64,000 nt of DNA, taken from contig JABRWF010000008.1 of assembly GCA_018343915.1 (NCBI GenBank), positions 1,488,001 through 1,552,000 of the forward strand. Reading direction: 5' to 3'. Shown here in pieces: positions 55,301 through 64,000 of the stretch (within the stretch, counting starts at the first letter, position 1; the number at the start of each line of letters is the position of its first letter). This stretch comes from Agroathelia rolfsii (Eukaryota > Basidiomycota > Agaricomycetes > Amylocorticiales > Amylocorticiaceae). The notes below the pieces were generated by a model. The model was not told the DNA's origin. It saw nothing but the letters and a program-made list of their open reading frames with translations, and ran no database searches. A program made the position numbers and the translations under genes.

Positions 55301-56551
55301 TCGAATGTACCAAGACCGGTTTCTGCAGCTCCGCCAACTGGCAACAACAACAACAACTTGAAGAAACCTATCAATGCGGCTTCACCTGCGGGCCCTTCAA
55401 CGGCACCTACACCTCCTGCGGTTATGTCTGTCGTGGCTGCTGCTACTCCCACTTCTGTAGCAGCGCATACCCCTTCAGCAGCGTCTTCGTCTTTCGGCTC
55501 ACCAAAGACAAAGTCTACTCCAAAGCGGACGCCAAGGCAGCGGGCGGCTTCTATTAAAGTGCCTGCTGCACCTGCTGTGATTCCTGTGAACGCCCCCGTC
55601 GCATCTTCGTCTGCGTCTGCTACTACTGCAACGGCTGCTGTTGCCAATGCTCCCACGCCCGTAGATGTCAAACCGGCTATTCCTTTACCAGACGCACCCG
55701 CCGCTGCCACTTCGGCTGCTCCTCCAGTTCCAGTTCCAGCTCCTGTTGCTCCTCCAGTGGCGCCTGCTCCCACACAAACACCACAGCCACAGCTACCTGT
55801 CGGCCCTGCTGCCGAACCCGTCAACATTCAAAAGCGCCCTCGAGAAGAGGAACATCCTTCGGAGCCTCCTGTAAAGAGGATCAAGTCCGAGTTCGATGAT
55901 GGACCAATTGCGGAACAGCTCCTCTCCGCTCATCAGAGGGCGGCCGATGAATGCGATACGACAGACAAGGCCGTCGAGTTCCTCACCAAGTTCCAGGAGC
56001 TCTTGCAGCAAAGCCCCGAGGATAGCTCGCTGCAGAATAACATCATCGGCGAGGCGCTCGACGATATTCTCAAGGGCGTCTCGAGCGGTGCAGGCAGCTT
56101 TGAGTCCCAGGATACGTTCGCGACCAGTCTGACAGCGTCGACGTCGACTTCATCCATTGTAGCGGCAGCCACCGCTGCCAACGCGATGCCTGTCGATGAT
56201 TTCTATGGTCAGTTTATCGATTTCACAGGTGGCGATGAGGACGAGCCGACCCCAGGCCTGTCTACCTCGTCCGGCTCGACGAACCCCAGCCCCGCATCCC
56301 ATTTGCACTCGGAGGCAGATGCTGCCGCGCAAGTCGCAGTCAAGTACCACGCTGGCGAAGCTACTTCTTTGCTATCAAAAGCAGGCGATGATAGTAGCCT
56401 GAGTGGTTCGTCTGCGTCGGATCCGCTCCGCCTTGGATTTATGAAGGAGCTCGACGGTGGCGAGTCGTCGCATTTTATCTCGGACTTTGGCTGGAAGTGG
56501 GAGGAGCCTATGCCGTCGTTGGACGAGCCCTGGGCGATCTTCACTTCATGA
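52304..56551 (+). CDS. ARID-domain SWI/SNF subunit, SWI1-like
   Basis: A chromatin-remodelling subunit of about 1,250 residues. The ATG at 52304 gives MADRLNQPYNIMNGMNNGAM, then Gln/Asn/Pro/Met-rich low complexity. A helical block (GLSLEQIKTLLTRMTVQELE with RRLEELRSTIGEMQKYV) precedes the ARID/BRIGHT DNA-binding domain. That domain spans RHDFDLLMQPVLS, IDLYSLWQVVRRMGGALK, SEDSWSTVGGELGFVQ and HIKNVWMHYLDKL (about 53810-54180), with the diagnostic G-G...W-x-x-V...L-G spacing. A second helical block follows (LPTFVQQLDRLINGIVPIMQ). Then come a long Ala/Pro/Ser-rich region, a basic patch (QKRPREEEHPSEPPVKRIK) that could be a nuclear signal, and a conserved C-terminus (DDFYGQFIDFTGG...FGWKWEEPMPSLDEPW) with TGA at 56549-56551. 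Five introns. Confidence 0.88.
53332..53356. repeat. GT repeat followed by a G12 run in an ARID-gene intron
   Basis: The intron starting about 53324 carries (GT)n running straight into twelve G residues. It is a simple-sequence tract, prone to length variation and, on the RNA, possibly to G-rich structure. Confidence 0.85.
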
Positions 56552-57542
56552 TGGGCGGTGGTTTACATTTCCTCTCCCCTCACTTTTGTTTGCATCGTTC
56601 TGCCTGTTTGTTTGAGACCTGGTCACTTTTCTTTTCGAGTGCCTCTGCTTGTTCTTCTTTATCTCTCTTATCATGTGGCTCTGTCTCTTTTATATCTTAC
56701 ATGGATGTTAGTATTTTGTTTTCTTTCTTCCTTTTCATCTTGGCTTGTCCCCTACCCCTACTCCCCTATCGTCTTCTTATCTACTTATATGCTACTTCGT
56801 TCGGCGAGTGTTTTAGCTTTCCAATATATGTCTTATATCTCTTACTGTTTCATTTTTTGTTTTGTTTTTTTCTGTTTCTGTTCCTCTACTTCTATTACCG
56901 TCTGCAGTTTTCTTGGTTTTTTTTTTTTTTTTAATATTCACTAGTTTCTTTTCTCCTTTTTCTTCTGACTCTCCTCTCTTCTCATCCCTGTGTACTCTTA
57001 GTCTGTTGTTCAAATCTGAATTGGAAAGTCTTTTTCTCTATCCTCCTCTCGGGTGATGGTGATTAGTTGTGAATCGGATGAAGGGTTTTTTTCTTTTCTT
57101 GGATGTACCGGCTTGAGATAGAGGGTGGATGCTGAATATATCGGACATTCAACGTTGTACAACTCCTTGGATTTTGTAGCCCTGTAGGCCTCAGGGTGTG
57201 AAGAATGGCCATGACAATATAACGATCCAGCCATGGATGGAGGTGATCTGCACACCAAACCGACCGGCTATGATGCTCATATCTCGATAAGCGGCAATCT
57301 GCGTGCACGACGATGATGACGACGACGAATGCACACACGCACACACATCCGCTACTAGCCGTGCGTTATGATGTACATGTAGCACATTGTCTCGGTGATG
57401 CCCGCCATTATCGATGCATTATCCTCCTTCCTCGTAAAATAGCCGAGACGAGAAGAGGGGGATATTCTTTATTTTTATTTTTTTCAGGTACAGTGCTACC
57501 TGACTGGTGGATACTTTAGACTTAGGCTAGAAGCTGACATTC

Positions 57543-57575
<33 letters not shown>

Positions 57576-57706
57576 AAAAAAAAATCCCAGGTGGATGGTT
57601 CATTAGTTGGCGGTGGAAGTGGAGGTGGGGTGTATGTACTATATACATACATGAAGCAAGTAAAGCATTAGTGTATCACATTCCGGAACATGCTATTACT
57701 CTAAAT
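56552..57706. other. Intergenic region between convergent genes
   Basis: About 1.15 kb of strongly T/C-rich 3' sequence (56570-57010) and then ordinary sequence, with a T-run/A-run inverted repeat (listed separately). No gene is supported. Confidence 0.45.
57543..57584. repeat. Oligo(T)-oligo(A) inverted repeat
   Basis: About 17 T residues are followed at once by about 15 A residues, then G and more A. A perfect T-A palindrome without loop, lying between two convergent genes. It could serve as an A-rich polyadenylation or termination region for either. Confidence 0.8.
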
Positions 57707-58927
57707 CTATGTGCCGCCATCCCGACGGACGACGCCGGATATTTTCCTATCTGGTGGCTTTTGGCGCGTGAGTAGGGAGCTGCTGCCCGAGGGGCTCGAA
57801 GGTAGCGACGGCGACGACAACGATACACCCTTGCCCAGTATTTTGGCGCGGAGAGCGAGAACGGCGTCATTCGAGGCTGGCTTGGCGTTGTTTGCATTAC
57901 CCAGTCTTAGTGATTTGGAGGAAGAGGACGACGGGAGTGACGATCGTGATGATGATGATGATGACAGCGACGACATGAGGGGAATCGACCCGCTCTCCAT
58001 CGCCAACAGCTTGCGCTTTTTGGAGCTGTCCTCTTGCGTGCGCAGCTCCTGATGCGCACTCTCCCATTCCTCCTTGGCAGACCGGCGCAGCGCTTCGTCC
58101 TCGGCAGAGATGAGCTTGAGCGTCTCGGGCAGCGCATACTGGCCCTTCAGCTGGTCGTCGGCCGCGCGCACGGCGAGGTCGGCCTTCTTCTCTGCCCGGA
58201 ACCGTTTCCGCACGCGGACGGAGTGCGTGTACGGGTCTGCGTTGTAGCGCTCCGAGAGGGCCTGAAGTGCTTCGATGCGTGGGATCTGCACCTGCGTCAT
58301 GTGCGCCGTCGACGCCGTCGTCTTTTCCAGCGATGCTAGTGGGTCGGCGGAAGAGGAAGAGCCGGCAGCGTCGGGATCGTGGATGGCAAAGCCGCCGTTC
58401 TGTTCTGGATCCCACTCTTCGTCCTTCTGGCGGGCGCCAGAGGTGACCACGTAGCGGGTGTTCTAAGAAGAAAAAATGAGGATCAACTGTCAATGAGAGT
58501 GCAAACGGTCCAAACCTTGGGATCAGTCTGTATCTCAAACCAGCCATCACATAGATGGCATTTGCAGCGAAAGGCGTAGATGGGCGTCGAATAGTAGTTG
58601 CCGACCCTGCGCTTCTCGGCGTTGTAGCGGACGCCCATACCAATGTGGTTGTTGCATGTGCCACTGAGTGATAGAAAGTGAGAGGGATGATCTAGGATTG
58701 CCTGTAGGACATACCACCAGATGTTGAATGGCAGTTCAAATCGAGTTATGAGGATACCCTTGTCAAGTTTACGAGCACGGTCGCCGAGTGCATGTTTGCC
58801 TAGAGGCTGTCAGTGTGGGACGGGCCACGAAGTCTGAGAGAGACCGATGCGCGCCTCTGTAACTGTTTAGGCTCTTGTGTTTTTCTGGATCATAGTCTGG
58901 GGGATAATATTTGTTGAAGCCTTGCAT
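57707..58927 (-). CDS. SAF4: CWC16-family splicing factor (Saf4/CCDC130)
   Basis: About 350 residues. The start at 58927 gives MQGFNKYYPPDYDPEKHKSL, then GKHALGDRARKLDKGILITR, FELPFNIWCGTCNNHIGMGV, RYNAEKRRVGNYYSTPIYAF and CKCHLCDGWFEIQTDPKN followed by TRYVVTSGA. The two C-x2-C pairs (CGTC, CHLC) form the family's zinc site. The C-terminal half is charged coiled coil and Ser-rich (KKADLAVRAADDQLKGQYAL; a Ser run near 57940) and ends RRDGGT with TAG at 57707-57709. The NKYYPPD...P.KH opening is typical of the CCDC130/Saf4 branch rather than Yju2/CCDC94. It acts in the spliceosome around the catalytic steps. About three introns. It is divergent from the Zn2Cys6 gene. Confidence 0.93.
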
Positions 58928-59107
58928 GAGGGGTAATGATGATGATGATAATGATGATGATGAATATTGAGATGGACGACGACGACAAAGGACAACGTTC
59001 GATTCAAACTCAGCGACCACAAGCAGCTGCCGGTGTCCCCATCCCCCTCCTCGCCGTCGTCGCCAGCAGCAAGCAAGCAAACAAGTATAGTGTACATCAG
59101 CCCATCG
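58928..59107. promoter_or_regulatory. Bidirectional promoter: SAF4 (-) / Zn2Cys6 factor (+)
   Basis: 180 bp between the two start codons. It begins with an (ATG/GAT)n microsatellite (about 58935-58963) that contains several ATG triplets out of the TF frame on the plus strand. These could act as upstream start codons if transcription of the TF begins this far left. Confidence 0.5.
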
Positions 59108-62100
59108 ATGCTCCAAAGCCCCGGCCGATACGCAGACGAGCGATTTGGACCATCGCCATCGACGGTAACGGCGATGCAAATGACCGTTGCCAGTGATGTC
59201 GCAGCAGCAGCAGCTGCAGTGCCGTCACCAACAGCAGACGCCCAAGGCCAACGCAAACGACGGAAAAAGGAGGACAGCGAAGAGGCCAGCGCCAGCGCCG
59301 CTGTTCCAGAGCCCCGACGGCTGCGGCGGTCGCACGAGGCGTGCACTCGTTGCAGGAGCAAGAAAATCAAGGCAAGTGGGCCGCTTCGGCAGACCCCGAC
59401 GACGCTCTCGGCATTTTCCAGAATAATTTCCAGCTAATTTCTGGGGCGGCGATGTCCTTCTCATCATCGTCGTCATCATTATCATCGACAGTGCGATGCA
59501 AAACACCCGTCGTGCTCAGCGTGCACAAACGCAAACGTCGTCTGCCAGCAGGAGGACAGGTATCGTCAAACCCTCCTCGAGCGCGGCCACACAGAGAAGA
59601 TCGAACTGCAGCTCAACCAGTGCGAGGCTCTCCTCAAGCGCCTCATCCCCTCCTTCTCCCTCACCAATCTCGACGAACTCGTACGCCAGCAGCAGCAGCA
59701 GGAGGCCACCGGTCCTGCCTCTGCCATTGACGCTGGTCCGAGCTACTCTCAGGAGCCTATATCGCCGCCCGGTACGTTGCCATTTTTATTTATTTATTTA
59801 TTTCTTATCATCATCGTCATCATCATCATCGTGCTCCCTTATTCCAGCGTCCGCAATCTCCTCTGGTCCATATTATGATCAATCATCAGCTCTATTGCAA
59901 AATAATGTAGACCCCCGGTTCGATCCTGCTGCCACTGCTGCTACTACCTCCTATGGACGCCCAGTCCTCCCCCACGCAGAAACGTATCCCATCTACCCTC
60001 ACCACCCACAGCCACAGCAGACCGCACACCATCAGTTCAATCAAGCCGCATATGCCGCCAACTCAGAGGTCCGTCTTTTTCTCCACAAAACTCAGGCCTG
60101 CGTGCCGCATGTTGATCCCATGATTCTCTAGGTGGTCTATGCCGGCCAGCAGCAGTCACAACAACAACAGCAGCAGCATTATAATCCAGAGCACGTCGCC
60201 GTCTTCAAGCAGGATCCATACACCTCCAACAACGACTCTTATCGCTTCCATGCCCCAGTGTCCTCAGAAGAGGATTTCCTCGCTGGCATGCGCGACGACG
60301 AAAAATGGCGTTCAGTCCAACTTGCCCCTGACGGCCGTCCGGGCCTCGTCGAATATACAAAGCCATCCACGCCCGAGCCGACGATGATCTACATCCCCCG
60401 CGACCACGAGACGACGGAGATTGTGATCGACACCTACTTTACTTGTCTCAACATCCATCGCCCCGTCTTCACGCGTGCCGCATTTCGCGAGGAGGTCCGC
60501 AAGCTCTACGCCGGCATGACGGCTAACGATCCAGGCTTTCTCTGTAGCTTTTATCTCATCCTTGCCCTCGGCACGCTCTACATCGTCAGCCAGGCCGCCG
60601 AGCAGCCGGACTCGACTGCATCCGTGCTTGGGACCGAATGGCCCGTCTATCGTCATTTCTTCGCGCTTGCGCTCCAGGTTGAGCCAAATCTTCGCATCAC
60701 GACCTCGAGCGTCCAGGCGCTCATCCTTTTACATTGGTATCTCTATACCGAGGTGGGCGATCGATTGTTATAATCTCGTGCTCAATCTTACCCTGCCTCT
60801 CTCTACACTCTATAGCGACAAGGTCGTGCCCTCTGGCGACTTGTAGGCACCCTCGTCCGACTCTGCGTCGAGCTCGGCTTGCACCGCGACCCAGGGACGT
60901 ACAACCATGGCCACAAACTGGAAGATGAAGAGCGCCAGCTGCTGCTTCGACTCTGGTCCATCGTCCTCATCCACGACCGAGGCACGTCCATCCTGCTCGG
61001 ACGCCCACTCGGAATCGGTGCCGCCGACACGGATGCGCCGATGACGTTCCCGCCCTCGATGGACCTCAGCGAGCACTTCCACGCCGCGAACGCGATCGCC
61101 AACAGCCAGGCGGACGTGCTCCAGTTTCTGTACACGACCAAGCCAACGAAGGATTCGATGATCCGCAACGCGATCCGCATCAGCCAAACGATGCACACCC
61201 ACATCGTGCGCATGGATCGAATCTATGCACAGTATCTGAGCGGGCACGGCAATGTGGAGGCGATCACGCCCGACCAGGGCCTGACGCTCCTCAAGATATA
61301 CATCACGCGCTTATTGTTGCTCCGTGCCTTTTTTAGCTTTTCGCAGATGAGTGACACGGAGGTCTTGAAAGTCTTGCATGCCGGTATGGATTGCCTTTAG
61401 CATGAATATTTACATCTAGTTGACTCTCTACTACAGCCGTCATCACGTCGCACAACATGCTTGTCATACACCAACACCTTATCCGGTTCCACGTCATCGC
61501 CTTCTTTGTCTCCCCTATTCCGGTTCACATCGCGTCCGTGATCCTCGTGTACGGCATTATCTGTGGCCTGAATACACTCGGCCTGGCGGAGACGATCAAC
61601 GACGTCCGAATCGCGCTCGACATCCTGCCCAAGCACCGCTGGCTCTGGGAGCGCAAGGATGACCGCGGGACGCACCGTGGCATCGCCACCTTCGCCAGCA
61701 GGCACCTTGGTCAGGAGATCCATAACATCACCGCCCGCCCACACGAGCCGCGGCTGATCGAGGACCGGCTCTGGGGCGTGGGCGGGTTCGACCTGGATAA
61801 CTTGCGTATCGACCCTGCGCTCTTTGCGGGCACGATGACGGCGTATGGTTCCGGTGGTTCGCCGACGGTGGGGATGTATCCCGGTGGTGTCGCCGGTGCG
61901 CATCACAGCCATCACGTTCAGCAGCAGCACCACCACCATCACCACCCTCACACTCATCACCATACTGGCTCGCCATCGCTCTCGGTGGCGATGATGCCGC
62001 CAAAAAGGACGGGGATCCAGGTGCTGCGCCAGACGGCGTCGCAGCTTCTGTACCCATTCTTCCCCGAGGACGACTCGGACGGCGCGCGCGGGGACTATAA

Positions 62101-62251
62101 CCCGAACATGGACATCAACGACATCGTGTCAACGACGACGACGGTGGCGGGGCCGCTATATGGTATCCAACCCTCGCAGAATTCGTACATGCGTGAGGAG
62201 AAGGATCCGTGGCAGGGCAAGAATCACTCGGGTGTTGCGCGCCATGCATGA
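59108..62251 (+). CDS. Zn2Cys6 fungal-specific transcription factor
   Basis: About 900 residues. The first in-frame ATG is 59108 (MLQSPGRYADERFGPS). A basic patch (GQRKRRKKEDSEE) precedes the binuclear zinc cluster, RRSHEACTRCRSKKIK joined to CDAKHPSCSACTNANVVC. All six cysteines are present, but they are split by an intron with a GC donor (59372-59491). A coiled-coil linker (RYRQTLLERGHTEKIELQLN) leads to Gln/His-rich sequence and then the fungal_trans middle homology region: DTYFTCLNIHRPVFTRAAFR, SSVQALILLHWYLYTE, RLCVELGLHRDPGTYNHG and LLLRLWSIVLIHDRGTSILL, followed by GRPLGI. The C-terminal part has a His-rich tract (near 61900-61965) and ends SGVARHA with TGA at 62249-62251. Six exons. 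A nuclear DNA-binding regulator; its targets cannot be told from sequence. Confidence 0.92.
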
Positions 62252-63434
62252 TTTTGAGGATTCGAAGACGATGGAGGTGGTGTGATGGAGGCGGTCGTAC
62301 AAGGGACCGTGCCAGGGAGATCTGATATGATGAACTGTATAACTGCTTTGATTTTTTTTTTGTGTTCGCCCTCTTGTCGTCTTTGTACTGATCTGTCTTT
62401 TTTTCTTTCTATGGTTCCTCTTCTCCTAACGAACATTAGAAATCATGTCTCGTTGAAATCAACGAAACTTCTTTCCACCTCTTTTTTATGATGAAAAAAG
62501 GTATAATTTAGTTGTTGTATCTATCCTTTTTTGCATGTTGTTCCTGTCTCCTTATGTTTTCACTCTACTATTACTATTAGCAAACTCCCCCCCCCCCTTC
62601 CCTTCTCTCCACCTGCTTCCCGCCCCTTACTTATTTCCCAAATTACCGATCTCGTCTTTCTTCCTTGTTGGTTACTCGTGTATGCATAATTTTTTTTCTG
62701 CCCCCCTTTTGCTTTGCTTTATGTTCCTTTTGTATTCCTTTTTCTTCGCTATTTTCTGTTCTGTTCTGTTCTTTTTTTAAAAAAAAAACGGACTGTTGTC
62801 GTGTATCAGTAAATATTCGTAGACATTTATCCAACAAAAAAAAAAAACAAAAAAAAAAAACATGAAAGGGTGGTGAGTCTAGGTGAGCGTTATGCAAGTT
62901 GAGCACCAATTGCTAAAATGCTATCGAGTATGAATCAGGATTTAAGGATCAGATCCATATATATATTGATATACATTGTACGAGGCGTATTTACATTTAT
63001 TAAACACGTTGAGCAATAAACATCAATTCGTTGTGAATTCGGGCGATTGGTCGTAGGGAAGTGTGCTATGAGCACATGGCCAGTTTCGGAAGGGCAAAGG
63101 GATGGTGTGTGTGTGTGTGTGTACTAGCTGGGAAGGAGGAAAGGGGATGCCGGTCCCTATAATAATAATAATATGCTATAAAGTCTAAATCAAAATCCGG
63201 AATCCGGAATCTATACCAGAGAAAGAGAGGGGGGGAGAGTGTATCAAGAGTATCAAAATAAATGTTTTGGAAAAAACACTTGTACGGGTGAAGGACCCAT
63301 GACCAAAGGAAAAATGAGAAGTTAAAGTCTTCCGATTCAAAAATGATGATGAGTAGAACCGACGGGGTCAGACGGGGGCAGACAGCATGGGGTTTGTTTT
63401 CGCTTTTAGCGTTTCTGCGTTATCATTATGATTA
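62252..63434. other. Intergenic region between convergent genes
   Basis: About 1.2 kb. It has T/C-rich 3' sequence (62340-62770), T7-A9 and A-rich tracts (62770-62860), and a GT microsatellite at about 63105-63122. No gene is supported. Confidence 0.45.
63105..63122. repeat. GT dinucleotide microsatellite
   Basis: About nine GT units in intergenic DNA. No associated feature is visible. Confidence 0.85.
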
Positions 63435-64000
63435 TTAGAGGATACGCTCGATGCGTTCAAGGACCGAGTCAAGTGCGCGGATGAGCTGTTTCATCCTGCG
63501 TGGGAGCATACCGCTGCTGCCGCTACTATTGTCGCTGTCACCAGAATCACGGGACGAAATCAGCGCGAGCTCGAGGACGACGGGCAAATTAAGTGTAATG
63601 CGCGTCAGCTGCACGCTCACACGTGTCCGGCCAAGGATGTCAAAGTACGAGAGCGATCGCAGTTCGTACTGCGCGTCAATTAGGCGCACCATCTCGCCCT
63701 GGATGGCCCATGCCATTGATCTACAGGCTGTCACGAAATCATTTAGCCTACATGGTTCAAGGAGACGCATGTGAATGATCTGACGGGGGGCAATCCACTT
63801 ACTAAGCACGTTCTGGCGCATGCCCTGGAGTTTATGGATGACACTATCGATATTTTCGTCGCCGAATTTGAGAGATGGATTGGAGGCGCCAATAGAACCT
63901 GATGGTGGGTGTAATACCACCACGTATAAGTATATCAGATGTACATCCGAGAAATCACATGTAAATGAAATATTGAGACGCGTACGTAGCATGCTCCGGA
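63435..64000 (-). CDS. Unidentified protein, 3' part only (5' end outside window)
   Basis: The C-terminal exons of a gene whose start lies right of the window. Two clear exons join: one ending NPSLKFGDENIDSVIHKLQG followed by MRQNVL (donor gtaagt near 63803), and one reading LNDFVTACRSMAWAIQGEMV, then IDAQYELRSLSYFDILGRTR, VSVQLTRITLNLPVVLELAL and a Ser-rich spacer. It ends ALDSVLERIERIL with TAA at 63435-63437. A further exon boundary is likely near 63895. The visible part is mostly alpha-helical with no metal site or catalytic motif. I do not recognise the family. Confidence 0.65.
   Translation of the reverse strand, partial: RSMLRTRLNISFTCDFSDVHLIYLYVVVLHPPSGSIGASNPSLKFGDENIDSVIHKLQGMRQNVLSKWIAPRQIIHMRLLEPCRLNDFVTACRSMAWAIQGEMVRLIDAQYELRSLSYFDILGRTRVSVQLTRITLNLPVVLELALISSRDSGDSDNSSGSSGMLPRRMKQLIRALDSVLERIERIL

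Noticed and set aside
55267..55827. 186-codon Gly/Ala-rich minus-strand ORF
   Set aside because: Antisense of the Ala/Pro-rich region of the ARID protein; the periodicity comes from the real gene.

Overview
This window is a gene-dense piece of a nuclear genome from a filamentous basidiomycete, probably Agaricomycotina. The evidence is that nearly every gene is cut by many short introns (about 50-70 nt, GT...AG). The gene set also fits: a DHA2-type MFS transporter, a membrane-anchored P450, a class III GH18 chitinase with a C-terminal chitin-binding module, a beta-flanking-type protein, a Zn2Cys6 regulator, and RAD51D, which budding yeast lacks. I saw no rRNA, tRNA, CRISPR array, prophage or intact transposon. 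Exon models come from reading splice sites and family motifs by eye, so internal boundaries are estimates; starts and stops were checked against the bases.

Layout. 1-6 kb: the 3' part of an MFS transporter (+) converges on a P450 (-) whose C-helix region looks damaged. 6-13.3 kb: a CCCH zinc-finger protein with a DUF7923-like domain (+), a seven-helix GPCR-like receptor with a long tail (+), and a 106-residue secreted protein (+). 13.7-21.8 kb: DNA polymerase eta (-) is divergent from a His/Gln-rich beta-flanking-type protein (+), and a DUF1748-type small protein (-) is divergent from a serine incorporator (+). 23-29.3 kb: a RAD51D homologue (-), then an intact VIT/VWA protein (-) and its decayed tandem copy, which has lost the VWA domain. 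30-33 kb: two tandem DapA-family aldolases (-). 33-39.3 kb: the mitochondrial dynamin Mgm1/OPA1, a PTS1-bearing SCP2 protein and a Cus2/Tat-SF1 splicing factor, all +. 40.3-49.2 kb: the chitinase, an inositol-polyphosphate 5-phosphatase with large insertions and a secreted protein of unknown function, all +. 49.3-64 kb: ribosomal protein uS10 (-), a VTT-domain (TMEM41-like) membrane protein (+), an ARID/SWI1-like chromatin subunit (+), a Saf4/CCDC130 splicing factor (-) divergent from a Zn2Cys6 transcription factor (+), and the 3' end of an unidentified gene (-) at the right edge.

Most genes are housekeeping (repair, splicing, chromatin, mitochondrial fusion, translation) and do not form one pathway. 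I found no convincing new multi-gene system. The most unusual signals are in gene architecture: an apparent 2-nt exon and an 8-nt exon in the chitinase, a first exon that is only the ATG, and a GC-AG intron inside a Zn2Cys6 cluster. There are also signs of local duplication and decay (VIT/VWA pseudogene, aldolase pair, damaged P450) and catalytic motifs pushed apart by long disordered inserts in the 5-phosphatase.
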